From Algoriphagus ornithinivorans (GTDB lineage: Bacteria; Bacteroidota; Bacteroidia; Cytophagales; Cyclobacteriaceae), in contig NZ_FOVW01000012.1 of the NCBI RefSeq assembly GCF_900115305.1, positions 64,183-128,182 of the forward strand: a stretch of DNA of 64,000 nt, in the 5' to 3' direction. Of the stretch, positions 42,920 to 52,448 are shown piece by piece. The position numbers and the translations under genes are program-made. Numbering within the stretch: the stretch's first letter is position 1; every line of letters starts with the position of its first letter. The notes under the pieces are model-generated. The model saw only the letters and a program-made list of their open reading frames with translations, had not been told where the DNA came from and did not search any database.

Positions 42920-43405
42920 ATGATTAAAGTACTATTTGTTTGTCTTGGAAATATATGTAGATCGCCCCTGGCAGAGGCCATATTCAATCAAAAAATTAAA
43001 GATTCCGGTTTAGAGGTTCACTTTAAATCTGACAGCGCTGGCACTTCTGATTTTCATATAGGAGAGCTTCCTGACGAACGAACATTGAAATGCGCCGAAC
43101 TGCATAAAATTCCCATCAAACACCGAGGAAGACAAGTAAATAGAACTGATTTCAGGGACTTTGATTACATCATTGCGATGGATGAGAGCAATCTCAAAAA
43201 TTTGAATTCTATGAAAAGTAAGTGTGGGTTTCCCGACAAGGAAATCCATCTGATGCGAGATTTTGTGCCAGGAGATGAAGGCCTTTCTGTTCCTGACCCT
43301 TACTATGGAGGCGAGGAAGGTTTCTTGGAGATTTATAGAATACTGGATGAGGCAATAGACCACTTTTTGAATCAAGTAAAAGTCACCCATCAGCTTTATG
43401 CTTGA
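42920..43405 (+). CDS. Low-molecular-weight protein-tyrosine-phosphatase
   Basis: A 161-residue phosphatase. The start is ATG 42920 (MIKVLFVCLG); the longer frame from 42845 adds 25 residues not found in the family. Seen: P loop C8-LGNIC-R14-S15 and the general acid Asp126 in VPDPYYGG. It overlaps the next gene, a fructosamine kinase, by eight bases. Some LMW-PTPs dephosphorylate ribulosamine-5-phosphate on proteins and are found with fructosamine-kinase genes; that pairing points to a protein-repair role. Arginine or tyrosine phosphatase activity is the other option. Confidence 0.9.
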   Translation: MIKVLFVCLGNICRSPLAEAIFNQKIKDSGLEVHFKSDSAGTSDFHIGELPDERTLKCAELHKIPIKHRGRQVNRTDFRDFDYIIAMDESNLKNLNSMKSKCGFPDKEIHLMRDFVPGDEGLSVPDPYYGGEEGFLEIYRILDEAIDHFLNQVKVTHQLYA

Positions 43406-44270
43406 TCTGAATGAGATCTATGAACAAGTACTTTTTGACAGTTTAGGACCCTTAGCCGAACTCAAGTCCGCTTCATTAATTGCAGCTGGCAGCCACAACC
43501 AAGGAATAAGGCTTGATAGTAATGAAGGCAGTTTTTTTCTCAAGCTCAATTTTGACCATGAGAAGGACATTCTTTACAAAGAAGCAGAGGGCTTAGACTT
43601 ACTTAGGAAATCTACTTTTATCAAAATCCCAAATGTCTTTGGATGTGGAAGAGTGGGTGATTACAATTATTTATTGTCAGAATTTATCCCTTCCGGAAGA
43701 TATCAACTCGACTATTGGGAAAACTTAGGATTGGGTCTAGCTCATTTACACTTGACCAATCAAAAAGAATATGGGTTGGAAAATGACAATTACATCGCCT
43801 CCCTTCATCAGAAAAATTTGACATCAGATTCCTGGTTGGATTTTTTCATAGAACAAAGACTGGAGCCATTGTTAGGGAAAGCTTATTTTGACCGCTTGAT
43901 TCCGCTCGACTTCTTAAAAAGATTTCAAGAAATATATCCCAAACTAGAATCTGTTTTTCCGGATGAAAAACCGGCGCTTCTTCATGGAGATCTGTGGTCT
44001 GGAAATGTAATCGCAACCAGTCAAGGTGAACCTTGCTTGATTGATCCTGCAGTATATTTTGGTCATCGGGAAATGGATATAGCATTTAGCCGACTTTTTG
44101 GAGGTTTTGACAACAGGTTTTATGAATCCTATGAATCGATTTTACCTTTAGAACCAGGTTTTGAATCTAGAATGGGCATATACAATTTGTATCCTTTATT
44201 GGTACATTTGAATCTATTTGGCGTCGCCTACTTACCTGGAATAGAAAAAATTGTAAACCGATTTCGTTGA
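43398..44270 (+). CDS. Fructosamine/ribulosamine 3-kinase family protein
   Basis: A 290-residue kinase of the FN3K family, which phosphorylates sugars bound to protein lysines so that they fall off (deglycation). Seen: the ATP-site SFFLKLNF lysine strand, RVGDYNYLLSEFIPSGR hinge, LGLGLAHLHLTNQKEYGLENDNYIAS, the catalytic HGDLWSGN loop and the metal LIDPAVYFGHREMDIAFSRLFGGF. It begins inside the phosphatase gene (8-bp overlap) and overlaps the GNAT gene by four, so the three genes are translationally coupled. Confidence 0.9.
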   Translation: MLDLNEIYEQVLFDSLGPLAELKSASLIAAGSHNQGIRLDSNEGSFFLKLNFDHEKDILYKEAEGLDLLRKSTFIKIPNVFGCGRVGDYNYLLSEFIPSGRYQLDYWENLGLGLAHLHLTNQKEYGLENDNYIASLHQKNLTSDSWLDFFIEQRLEPLLGKAYFDRLIPLDFLKRFQEIYPKLESVFPDEKPALLHGDLWSGNVIATSQGEPCLIDPAVYFGHREMDIAFSRLFGGFDNRFYESYESILPLEPGFESRMGIYNLYPLLVHLNLFGVAYLPGIEKIVNRFR

Positions 44271-44776
44271 TGAGCTTTTTGATCCGCCCCTATCAAACCC
44301 AAGATTGCAAAGCAATTTTGGAAATAATCAATGATAGTATCCTCAATACATTTTTTAATTATGATTACCATGTAAAAACGCTCGAGGAAGTTTCCCGGAA
44401 TTTTGATCAAAAACTAAATGACAATATCCCAATTCTAGTGGGTGAAATGAATGGGAAAGTAGTGGGCTATGCGACTTATGGGAAGTTTAGGGCCAAACCC
44501 GGATACGATAGAACTATAGAGCACAGTATCTATTTGGATCACTCCGCTCAAGGAAAAGGCTTAGGTACTGCTATGCTTAGACAATTGATTTATCTGGCTA
44601 AAGACCAAGGATATCATGTAATGATAGCTGGTATGGACTCTGAAAATCATGGGAGCTATCGATTTCATGAAAGGTTGGGCTTCAAGGAAGTTGCAAGACT
44701 TCCTGAAGTATCATTTAAGTTTGATAAGTGGCTGACCTTGGTTTTTATGCAGCTGAACCTGGAAAATTTAGCCTAA
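44267..44776 (+). CDS. GNAT N-acetyltransferase (PAT-like)
   Basis: A 169-residue acetyltransferase of the phosphinothricin-acetyltransferase type. Seen: LIRPYQTQDCKAILEIINDSI at the start, HSIYLDHSAQGKGLGTAMLRQLI carrying the acetyl-CoA Q/R-x-x-G-x-G/A loop, and HERLGFKEVARLPEVSFKFDKW at the end. Cytoplasmic. Its start overlaps the fructosamine kinase stop by four bases, and its last nine bases overlap the convergent oxidoreductase gene. It may acetylate amines released in deglycation, but this is a guess from context. Confidence 0.87.
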   Translation: MMSFLIRPYQTQDCKAILEIINDSILNTFFNYDYHVKTLEEVSRNFDQKLNDNIPILVGEMNGKVVGYATYGKFRAKPGYDRTIEHSIYLDHSAQGKGLGTAMLRQLIYLAKDQGYHVMIAGMDSENHGSYRFHERLGFKEVARLPEVSFKFDKWLTLVFMQLNLENLA

Positions 44777-45877
44777 AAGAACTTTCTCGCCTGTTTTTAC
44801 AGCTTCGAAAATCGCATCAATGATTACCATATCCTTCAAGCCTTCCCTTCCATCTACAGGGATTTTGGGAGTTACACCATCAAAAATTATAGCAGCCATC
44901 TGATCCATCTGGGTCGTCTGATGAGTGACATGGGGCTCATTCAAAGGACCTTTATGGGTTTTTCCCTGAATAGGACCATAGCCTGTGGAAGGCTGCATTT
45001 CTGCAAAACCCTGGGTCCCATTTAAGAAGAATTTATCCAAATTATTCATGCTGTAGGTAGAAAGGCATGAAGCCACGACCCCAGAAGGAAAGCCCATCTG
45101 AAATGTGATGGTTTCGTCAATCCCATCCTTGAACTTGACCGGATCGGTCTTTACTTCCTGAGCAGTTACCCAAATCGGTTCCTCCCCTACCATATATCTC
45201 GCACCATTGATAGAATAGATACCGATATCCATCATTGCACCCCCTCCTGATAATTCTGGATTGAGCCTCCATTGAGTCGGATCCCCAATTTTAAATCCGC
45301 TCAATCCCTGAAAAAATTTGATATCTCCAAACTCTCCTTTTTCTCGCATTTCTACCGCCTTCAGCGTATTGGCTTCAAAGTGCATTCGGTATCCGATCAA
45401 TAACTTTACTCCAGCCTGATCACAAGCAGAAACCATTTCAGCTGCATCTGAAGCATTCACAGCCATAGGCTTTTCACAGATCACATGCTTGCCTGCCTTG
45501 GCTACTCGGATAGTCTGTCCTTTGTGTAAGGCATTTGGTGTGATCACATAAACGGCATCTATATCCGGGTTATCCTTAATGGCATCGAAGTTTTCATAGT
45601 TATAGCAGTTTTTGGCAGGAATTCCATATTTAGATTGCCACATGGCAATTTTGGACGGAGTTCCGCTGATCACACCTACCAGTTTTGCCCGCTTACAATC
45701 CTGCATCGCTTCTGCGACTCTGGTACCATAACTTCCCAATCCCATAATGGCAACCCGCAAAATTTTATCCTGATCGAATATTTCGGAAATAGGGCTAGAA
45801 AAAACAGAAATTGCTGGAGTCGAGAGCGCTATAGCAGTTGCACCTGCCTTTTGGATAAAAGATCTTCTGGAATTCAT
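44768..45877 (-). CDS. Gfo/Idh/MocA family oxidoreductase with Tat signal
   Basis: A 369-residue NAD(P)-dependent sugar oxidoreductase. Residues 1-28 hold a twin-arginine export signal (SRRSFIQKAGATAIALSTPAIS). The Rossmann fold starts at LRVAIMGLGSYGTRVAEAM; the CEKPMAVN motif with its catalytic Lys is near 133-140. The C-terminal sheet domain includes GGGAMMDIGIYSINGARYM. Export of a folded, cofactor-bound enzyme by Tat is common for this group in Bacteroidota. The substrate is unknown. Nothing marks an operon with neighbours. Confidence 0.9.
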   Translation of the reverse strand: MNSRRSFIQKAGATAIALSTPAISVFSSPISEIFDQDKILRVAIMGLGSYGTRVAEAMQDCKRAKLVGVISGTPSKIAMWQSKYGIPAKNCYNYENFDAIKDNPDIDAVYVITPNALHKGQTIRVAKAGKHVICEKPMAVNASDAAEMVSACDQAGVKLLIGYRMHFEANTLKAVEMREKGEFGDIKFFQGLSGFKIGDPTQWRLNPELSGGGAMMDIGIYSINGARYMVGEEPIWVTAQEVKTDPVKFKDGIDETITFQMGFPSGVVASCLSTYSMNNLDKFFLNGTQGFAEMQPSTGYGPIQGKTHKGPLNEPHVTHQTTQMDQMAAIIFDGVTPKIPVDGREGLKDMVIIDAIFEAVKTGEKVLLG

Positions 45878-45996
45878 GGATTAATAGGTTGATTTATTGA
45901 AAAATACGGATAAAAAATGATTTCTCTTCTAATTGGTAAGTTTAAGACGGCGAAATTCATTTTATCAACAAGATCCATAAAATCCACCTTTCGGAA

Positions 45997-47265
45997 TTAC
46001 TCTTTTCTTCTGACAAACTGGACTGTGTTTCTCGTACTTTGCTCCAACAAGATTTCATATCCCGGATTGAGATCGCTGAAATCTTTTCTGTCAGGATGCA
46101 GTACAGTCAAAAGCTCTAATCCTTCATTGTATCGAATGATAAATTTATTTTTCAGGGAATTGACAAGCTGCTCTAATTTGAAAAGTTGCTGATCTATAAT
46201 AATCGAAACTGATATCGCCGAAGTCTGAAGAAAATTTACCCGAAGTTTGAGTGCATTCAATTGCTCATAGATAGTGTGAATTTGCTCCTCTTCAATGAAG
46301 GTAAAGTCCGTAACCCGAAACGTGACTAAAATCTGATTTTGCTTCAAAACAATGGTAGGAATTGGATTTTGTTTTCCTAGCTGAAAGATTTTGGTACCGG
46401 CAGCTTCTGGTTTCAAAAAGGATTTTACAAATAAGGGGATACCAGAATTAGCCAAGGGTTTGATGGTTTTGGGATGAATCACCGAAGCTCCATAAAAGGT
46501 CATTTGAGCAGCCTGCTGGTAATCAAGTTCATCAAAAAGCTGCGTGTCCTCAAACAGCTTAGGGTCTGCATTTAATACTCCTGGTACGTCCTTCCAAATA
46601 GTCACAGAGCCGGCATCTAAACTTGTAGCAAGTATGGCTGCGGTAAAGTCAGACCCCTCTCTTCCTAATGTCGTGGTTCGACCTTGAGGATCAGCCCCGA
46701 TAAAACCTTGGGTAACGACTGGAAACTGATCTAGAATCGACTTCAGATTTTTTTGGCAATTCAGTCTGGTCTTTTCCCAGTTGATTTTCGCAAATCTAAA
46801 ATCACTATTGGTGGAAATAAATTCTCTGGCATCTTGCCAAACTGAGACCAAGCCAATTTCACAGAGATATTCCATTACGATTCTACTGGAAATTAACTCC
46901 CCAAATGCCACTACCCGGTCATAATATTCATCGTAATTATCTTTGGTTATAGGATTCACTAACAATTTTTCCAATTGCAAAAAGTAATTATCCAACTTAG
47001 AAAATATCGTGTGATCTGCGGGGAACAAATCTTTACATATCTCTAAATGATAATTTTTTAAAATTGTACTATTTGAAGAAATATCTTCTTCTTTCATTCT
47101 CAGTTCCAGTAATTTCTCCAATGCGTTAGTGGTCTTACCCATGGCAGAAACTACGATTACCATATTTTTTCGCAATCGATTACGCAAAATTTCAGCTAAG
47201 TTTTTGACTGCTGAGGCATCTTTTACAGAAGCTCCTCCAAATTTGAAAATTTGTGTTTTGGTCAT
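45997..47265 (-). CDS. lysC: Monofunctional aspartate kinase
   Basis: A 422-residue enzyme that phosphorylates aspartate at the start of the aspartate-family pathway. Seen: KFGGASVKDASAVKNLAEIL at the N-terminus, VVSAMGKTTNALEK, TTLGREGSDFTAAILATSL, and PGVLNADPKLF. ACT-type segments follow from about 300 on (ILVTFRVTDFTFIEEEQIHTIYEQL), which should bind an effector. It is separate from the fused ThrA at 57575-60022, so the organism has at least two aspartokinases. It is divergent from fbp with only 58 bp between starts. Confidence 0.9.
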   Translation of the reverse strand: MTKTQIFKFGGASVKDASAVKNLAEILRNRLRKNMVIVVSAMGKTTNALEKLLELRMKEEDISSNSTILKNYHLEICKDLFPADHTIFSKLDNYFLQLEKLLVNPITKDNYDEYYDRVVAFGELISSRIVMEYLCEIGLVSVWQDAREFISTNSDFRFAKINWEKTRLNCQKNLKSILDQFPVVTQGFIGADPQGRTTTLGREGSDFTAAILATSLDAGSVTIWKDVPGVLNADPKLFEDTQLFDELDYQQAAQMTFYGASVIHPKTIKPLANSGIPLFVKSFLKPEAAGTKIFQLGKQNPIPTIVLKQNQILVTFRVTDFTFIEEEQIHTIYEQLNALKLRVNFLQTSAISVSIIIDQQLFKLEQLVNSLKNKFIIRYNEGLELLTVLHPDRKDFSDLNPGYEILLEQSTRNTVQFVRRKE

Positions 47266-47323
47266 AAAATATTATTCCTAATTTCGAGAGTATATAAACC
47301 CAAATATTGTACTTTTCTAATCC

Positions 47324-48361
47324 ATGAAAATTCTTCCTTATCAGCCAGACCAAAGCGGGATGGCTTATTCTGTCGGAACAACTCTGGACCGATTTATCAA
47401 ATCTAAGCAAAGTGACTTCCCTTTTGCTTCCGGTGAACTTTCCCAACTACTTCGAGACATCGCTTTAGCTGCCAAGATAGTCAATAGAGAGACGAATCGC
47501 GCAGGCCTTGCCAATATCGGAGGTGCATTTGGTCAAACCAATGTACAAGGTGAAGAGCAACAGAAGTTGGACGTAATAGCCAATATACGTTTTATGAGAG
47601 CTCTCAGTAAAGGCGGGGAAGTTTGCGCAATTGTATCTGAAGAAGAAGATTCAGTCATAGATTTACAAAACGGTTCGGGAAAATATGTAGTCGCGATAGA
47701 CCCTCTTGATGGCAGCTCCAACATTGATGTAAATATCAGCATAGGAACCATTTTTTCAATTTACAGAAGAAAAACACCTGTGGGTAGCCCTATTCAAGAA
47801 GAAGATATCATGCAGCCTGGAAAAGAGCAAGTTGCTGCTGGGTATGTGCTTTATGGCTCCTCCACTATGTTGGTCTATACCACAGGGTTTGGTGTAAATG
47901 GGTTTACCTACGAAAACTCCCTGGGAGAATTTTTCCTTTCTCACCCAGCTATACAAGCGCCTAAAGATGGAAAAATCTATTCCATTAATGAAGGTTCAGA
48001 ATTAGAATGGGCCCCAGGTGTAAAAAACTACGTTGACTATTGCAAAAGGTCTCAATATTCTGCGAGATATATCGGTTCATTGGTGGCAGACTTTCATAGA
48101 AATTTATTGAAAGGGGGAATTTATGCCTATCCTTCAACCCAAAAAAATCCCAATGGAAAACTAAGGCTGCTATATGAGGCTAATGCTTTGGCTTTTATTG
48201 CCGAACAAGCAGGGGCAAAAGCAACGAATGGAACACAGCGAATTTTAGATATTCAGCCTGAGACACTTCACCAGAGAACTCCACTTTGGATTGGGTCTGA
48301 GAAAATGGTAAACGAAGCCATGGGATTTTTAAGTAAGAAAAGGGAAGCTGTAAATCTGTAG
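47324..48361 (+). CDS. fbp: Class I fructose-1,6-bisphosphatase
   Basis: A 345-residue gluconeogenic enzyme hydrolysing fructose-1,6-bisphosphate to fructose-6-phosphate. Seen: the metal motif ISEEED equivalent VSEEEDSV and AIDPLDGSSNIDVNISIGTIF, the family signature, then YPSTQKNPNGKLRLLYEANALAFIAEQAGAKATNG near the end. Length and motifs are normal for class I. Divergent from the aspartokinase gene. Nothing in the gap suggests special regulation. Confidence 0.95.
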   Translation: MKILPYQPDQSGMAYSVGTTLDRFIKSKQSDFPFASGELSQLLRDIALAAKIVNRETNRAGLANIGGAFGQTNVQGEEQQKLDVIANIRFMRALSKGGEVCAIVSEEEDSVIDLQNGSGKYVVAIDPLDGSSNIDVNISIGTIFSIYRRKTPVGSPIQEEDIMQPGKEQVAAGYVLYGSSTMLVYTTGFGVNGFTYENSLGEFFLSHPAIQAPKDGKIYSINEGSELEWAPGVKNYVDYCKRSQYSARYIGSLVADFHRNLLKGGIYAYPSTQKNPNGKLRLLYEANALAFIAEQAGAKATNGTQRILDIQPETLHQRTPLWIGSEKMVNEAMGFLSKKREAVNL

Positions 48362-48430
48362 AACTAATGGCTGGGTTTTGAGGTTAGGTAAATTGGATGT
48401 TTTTATCTTCACACTCCAAATTCTTAACAT

Positions 48431-49600
48431 ATGAAACTAAACAAAACCTTTTTGGGACTAGCACTAGCTGCCAGTTCTCTATCCATTTATGCATGTGATT
48501 CGAAAGATGATCTTGACATAGCCAGTGATGAGCCAATTGATGAAACTTTTGCGGTTCAGACTGAGAAAATGTTGATCAATGTAGACACGCTTTATTCTGA
48601 TTTGGAAAGTCCTTGGGGAATGACCTGGCTACCTGATGGAAAAATGCTTTTGACTGAGCGAAAAGGAGAAATCCTGATTTTTGAAAACGATAAATTCACC
48701 GGTCAAAAAGTACAGGGGCTACCCAAGGTACATGAGGTAAATCAAGCTGGGCTACTGGATGTTCAAGCTCATCCAAATTATGCTCAAAATGGATGGATAT
48801 ACATTTCTTATGCCAAACCAAAAGGAGGAAATAAAGGTGCTACAACAATCATGCGATTCAAGCTGGAGGGTAATCAAGCAGTTCAACAGGAAGAATTGAT
48901 TGAAACTACTCCAGAGTGGGAAGGCGGAAGACATTATGGATCCAGAATTGTTTTTGATAAAGACAATTATTTGTTTTTCTCCAACGGAGATCGAGGAGAC
49001 ACTCCTTCCAATGCGCAGGATTTGACCAATTCTCATGGTAAAATTCACAGAATCCATGATGATGGCAGAATCCCTTCTGACAACCCATTTGTGAATGAGC
49101 CGAATGCTATCAAATCCATTTGGACCTACGGAAATAGAAACCCACAAGGCTTGGTTTATGATAAAGCTAATGACAGAGTTTGGGAGGCTGAACACGGGCC
49201 GATGGGTGGCGATGAGCTTAACCTGATCGAAAAAGGAAAAAATTACGGCTGGCCAGTAATCACCTACGGACAAAATTATGATGGAACTCCCATCACAGAT
49301 ATCACAGAAAAAGAAGGAATGGAGCAACCAGTAACCTACTATGTTCCTTCTATTGCCACATGCGGGATGACTATTGTTACTTCCGATAAATATCCAGCTT
49401 GGAAAGGAGATATTTTAATTGGAGCATTAGCTAAAATGCACATCAATAGAGTAGATATGGATGGCACCAAAGCCCTTTCGCAGGAAGTGATGCTGCAAGA
49501 TATCGGTAGAGTAAGACAGGTTTCCGAAAGCCCGGATGGTTATTTGTATGCCATTACAGAAGGCACTGGACTCTTAGTCAAATTGATTCCAATTCGATAA
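48431..49600 (+). CDS. PQQ-dependent sugar dehydrogenase-like lipoprotein
   Basis: A 389-residue lipoprotein. The signal ends at a lipobox LSIYAC (Cys22), so it is anchored to a membrane on the outside. The body is a six-bladed propeller like soluble aldose dehydrogenase: SPWGMTWLPDGKMLLTERKG (early blade), GRHYGSRIVFDKDNYLFFSNGDRG, EHGPMGGDELNLIEKGKNYGWP and RVRQVSESPDGYLYAITE. The His/Asp/Arg residues in those motifs match the PQQ/Ca site of the family. It oxidises sugars with PQQ as cofactor if the cell can make or import it. 69 bp after fbp. Confidence 0.87.
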   Translation: MKLNKTFLGLALAASSLSIYACDSKDDLDIASDEPIDETFAVQTEKMLINVDTLYSDLESPWGMTWLPDGKMLLTERKGEILIFENDKFTGQKVQGLPKVHEVNQAGLLDVQAHPNYAQNGWIYISYAKPKGGNKGATTIMRFKLEGNQAVQQEELIETTPEWEGGRHYGSRIVFDKDNYLFFSNGDRGDTPSNAQDLTNSHGKIHRIHDDGRIPSDNPFVNEPNAIKSIWTYGNRNPQGLVYDKANDRVWEAEHGPMGGDELNLIEKGKNYGWPVITYGQNYDGTPITDITEKEGMEQPVTYYVPSIATCGMTIVTSDKYPAWKGDILIGALAKMHINRVDMDGTKALSQEVMLQDIGRVRQVSESPDGYLYAITEGTGLLVKLIPIR

Positions 49601-49601
49601 C

Positions 49602-49634
49602 AAAAAAAGCTCTCAAATACTGAGAGCTTTTTTC
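49602..49634. terminator. Bidirectional terminator between the sugar dehydrogenase gene and gpsA
   Basis: AGCTCTCA / TGAGAGCT at 49608-49628 with an AATAC loop, extended by A and T runs on the two sides. It can end both convergent transcripts. Confidence 0.9.
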
Positions 49635-49649
49635 TTTTCTATTAAATAC

Positions 49650-50708
49650 TTAAACAAAATCAACATCCACATTGAATGGGTACTTCATCAAAAACTGGAG
49701 CGCCTCCTCAATTTCCAAATCTTCAAAAAGTACGCGATACAAGTTTTCTGTAATCGGAGCGCGTAAATCTGCTGCTTCCAAAAACCCTTTAATAATTTTT
49801 ACAGTATTGACACCTTCTGCCACTTCCTCCATACTGGCTTGAATCTCTGTCAAACTCTCGCCTTTGGCCAATCTATATCCTACCGTAAAGTTTCTGGAAT
49901 CCACGGAATTACAAGTCGCTACCAAGTCTCCTATTCCTGCAAGTCCTATGACGGATTTTAAGCTTCCTCCTAAGGCATTACTTAAATGGGCCATTTCCAC
50001 CATGCCTCGGGAAATCAAAAGTCCTCTGGCATTTTCTCCCAAACCAAGCCCTGCCAAAGCCCCTGAAGCGATTGCAATGATATTTTTCAATACTCCACTA
50101 AGTTCCACCCCAATGATATCCGAATTACCGTATACCTGAAATTTATCAGACCTTAAAAGTCGCTGGCCTTCCATGATTACCTCATTGTACTTGCTGGCAA
50201 TTACGGTAGCAGCCGGCTGACCTTTGCTGAGCTCTCTAGCCAAATTAGGGCCTGCTAGGCATCCCACCCTGACAGCCACTGTCTCCTGTTGAATTACTTC
50301 ACTCATGGTCAAAATCTGGCTTCTTTTGATTTTTTTGACCGTGTCTAAAGTTTGACCTTCGGGAAGATTCAAACAAAGTCCTTTGGTACCATGAATCACC
50401 AAATGGTAAGGATGTAGGAATGGAGCGAACTTTCTTGCCACTTCCTGAAAACCGGAAGAAGGCACCATGAAAAACAAGATGTTACACTCTTTGCAGAGAG
50501 TCTCTGGGTCAAAAGTCCCCTGAATGCTGGCATGCAAGGCCTTTCCATGAGCACTACTTTGGGTATTGATTTCGTCAACTACTTCTGGCTTTCTGGCATA
50601 GACCATCACCTTGCTTTTTTCAGCAAGCATATTGGCTATGGCCGTACCAAAGCTACCTACTCCTACTACGCCTATGGTACTAGATTTAGAAGAGTTTTTC
50701 AAGGCCAT
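49650..50708 (-). CDS. gpsA: NAD(P)-dependent glycerol-3-phosphate dehydrogenase
   Basis: A 352-residue cytoplasmic enzyme reducing dihydroxyacetone phosphate to glycerol-3-phosphate for phospholipid synthesis. Seen: cofactor loop GVGSFGTAIANMLAEK (15-30), FMVPSSGFQEV, GPNLARELSKGQPAA, the catalytic Lys in GVELSGVLKNIIAIASG, and GLAGIGDLVATCNS. It overlaps the PlsB-like acyltransferase gene by 23 bp, which places production and acylation of glycerol-3-phosphate in one operon. Confidence 0.94.
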   Translation of the reverse strand: MALKNSSKSSTIGVVGVGSFGTAIANMLAEKSKVMVYARKPEVVDEINTQSSAHGKALHASIQGTFDPETLCKECNILFFMVPSSGFQEVARKFAPFLHPYHLVIHGTKGLCLNLPEGQTLDTVKKIKRSQILTMSEVIQQETVAVRVGCLAGPNLARELSKGQPAATVIASKYNEVIMEGQRLLRSDKFQVYGNSDIIGVELSGVLKNIIAIASGALAGLGLGENARGLLISRGMVEMAHLSNALGGSLKSVIGLAGIGDLVATCNSVDSRNFTVGYRLAKGESLTEIQASMEEVAEGVNTVKIIKGFLEAADLRAPITENLYRVLFEDLEIEEALQFLMKYPFNVDVDFV

Positions 50709-52383
50709 ATCCGTGTAATCTGTTGTGATAAAAATACAATAAACTCATATCCTCAGTGACTATGTCTCCCTGACGATTTTTGATTAAAGGTCTTTTTGCA
50801 TGGTACATTCCCACATTATCCAATCCATGGGAAATAATCTCATCCATAGACCTTTTCATGTGCGGAGCAATATTAATCTTCCCTTCTGCTTTTAGTGCTA
50901 GAATCCTTTCATAGACCATTTCGCAGGCTTCTTTAAATTCCTGATAGGGCAAAAATATTTCTTCCTCAGGCAAGCGAATCAAATCGAAAAGGTCCAGTTT
51001 ATTATTCCGCTGTTTGATCAATTCGAAGGCAGTAAAAGCCACCAAGTGTGAACTGAAAACCCGGTTGATTTTATGAAATTCCTCAACTATGCGCTTTCCA
51101 AGCATATTGGTATACTCTTCCTCCCGCTGCTGATCTACAGTAATTTGGTTGTTGGAAATAAAATAATCTCGGGGGTCAATCTTTCGTCCGTATTTATCAA
51201 GACTATCTCCATGTTCATCCACATAATTCCCTAGCACATCCATGGCTTTGCCTACAGAAACTGAAATATCAGAACCTTTGGTAAAGAATTTTACCAAGAA
51301 CTTGGAAATCTTGTAAGAATTAGAAAACTCGTCATTCTCTTTGTAATAGCGTTCCTGTCCGGTAATGCTGAGATAATCCTTGATCAAACTTGGTGCTTCC
51401 AAGACAAAATGATAATTGATAGTCACTGGCACAATGAAGATTTTGCCAGAGATATCATTAATATCATTCTGATAGTTAGTCCTTTGCGCTTCGATGGCAG
51501 TACTTAATAGCCCTAATTTCAACTTGGACTCAATCATACCGCTTCGGCTCCGGGTTCCTCCCGGAAAAAATAAGGAATGGCATCCAAACTGTATAGCCTC
51601 TTTGGAATAGGTCTTTAAGGTTTCCAGATACATGAGATTCTTTTTCCTCCTATCCACCTTATAGGCACCCAAGGCATTCATGAAATAAGCAAAAATCGAA
51701 ATATTAAACAGGTTAAGACCTGCCCCATAAATAAAGGGAGGCAAGCCCAAAACAGAAATGATCCAACCAATCAAGATACTATCCAAGTTGGAAAAGTGAG
51801 TCGGAACCATGACTATAGTGCCTTTGGTCGCCAGATCTCTTAATTGATCCGTTTCGCCCGTGATCTGGATTTTATCCTGAAGTGTATATTGGTTACTGAA
51901 TATGGATTTAAACCCTTTTACCCTGGCAGCATTCAGTAATCTGGAAAAGCCATAAGTGACTACGCTTCTGGTAAATTTATAATGTTGGTGATTGAAATTA
52001 CTGGCAATTTCCTCAGAATAACGATTGGTAATTCTTTCCAGAATCTCCTTATAGGCCTCCAGCCTCTTACTCCTATTCAGCTTGGTCTCAGAGTTGATCT
52101 GCAATAATGCAGCTTTGACTTTTCCCCAGAAATCTCCTTCATCATCCGGGTCAACAACCCAGGGATTTTGCTTAATTCTAAGCTTTTCCCGGTACAGGGT
52201 AGTCTCCAACTCCTCTTTGAGAATATCAGGGTTTTTGCCAGTCAGCGTAAGGATTTTATCCTGTGCGCTGGCTGAAACTCTGGAAACAAATTCCTTTCTC
52301 TCCCTTGCCAATTTTACGACAGGCCATTCATCCTTGCTAGGCAAAATTGGCTCGTACCGATGTTTGATATATTTCTCCTCCAA
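50686..52383 (-). CDS. PlsB-like glycerol-3-phosphate acyltransferase
   Basis: A 565-residue acyltransferase. Seen: VPTHFSNLDSILIGW, the HxxxxD catalytic motif near residue 200, GAGLNLFNISIFAYFMNALGAYKVDRRKK and FFPGGTRSRSG, the substrate-binding motifs of the PlsB/PlsC superfamily. It is longer than PlsC and shorter than E. coli PlsB (about 800), so it is a shorter PlsB-type enzyme. The only start near the family N-terminus is TTG at 52383; no in-frame ATG lies close. It is upstream of gpsA with a 23-bp overlap. Likely the first acylation of glycerol-3-phosphate at the inner membrane. Confidence 0.82.
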   Translation of the reverse strand: MEEKYIKHRYEPILPSKDEWPVVKLARERKEFVSRVSASAQDKILTLTGKNPDILKEELETTLYREKLRIKQNPWVVDPDDEGDFWGKVKAALLQINSETKLNRSKRLEAYKEILERITNRYSEEIASNFNHQHYKFTRSVVTYGFSRLLNAARVKGFKSIFSNQYTLQDKIQITGETDQLRDLATKGTIVMVPTHFSNLDSILIGWIISVLGLPPFIYGAGLNLFNISIFAYFMNALGAYKVDRRKKNLMYLETLKTYSKEAIQFGCHSLFFPGGTRSRSGMIESKLKLGLLSTAIEAQRTNYQNDINDISGKIFIVPVTINYHFVLEAPSLIKDYLSITGQERYYKENDEFSNSYKISKFLVKFFTKGSDISVSVGKAMDVLGNYVDEHGDSLDKYGRKIDPRDYFISNNQITVDQQREEEYTNMLGKRIVEEFHKINRVFSSHLVAFTAFELIKQRNNKLDLFDLIRLPEEEIFLPYQEFKEACEMVYERILALKAEGKINIAPHMKRSMDEIISHGLDNVGMYHAKRPLIKNRQGDIVTEDMSLLYFYHNRLHGYGLEKLF

Positions 52384-52448
52384 AATGGAAAGTGGGTTTA
52401 ATAAAAGTGAATGCCAAAGATAAGGAAAATGAACTTGTAGCGGGAATC

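Noticed and set aside
48752..49327. 191-residue minus-strand frame inside the PQQ sugar dehydrogenase gene
   Set aside because: Antisense shadow of a gene with clear motifs.
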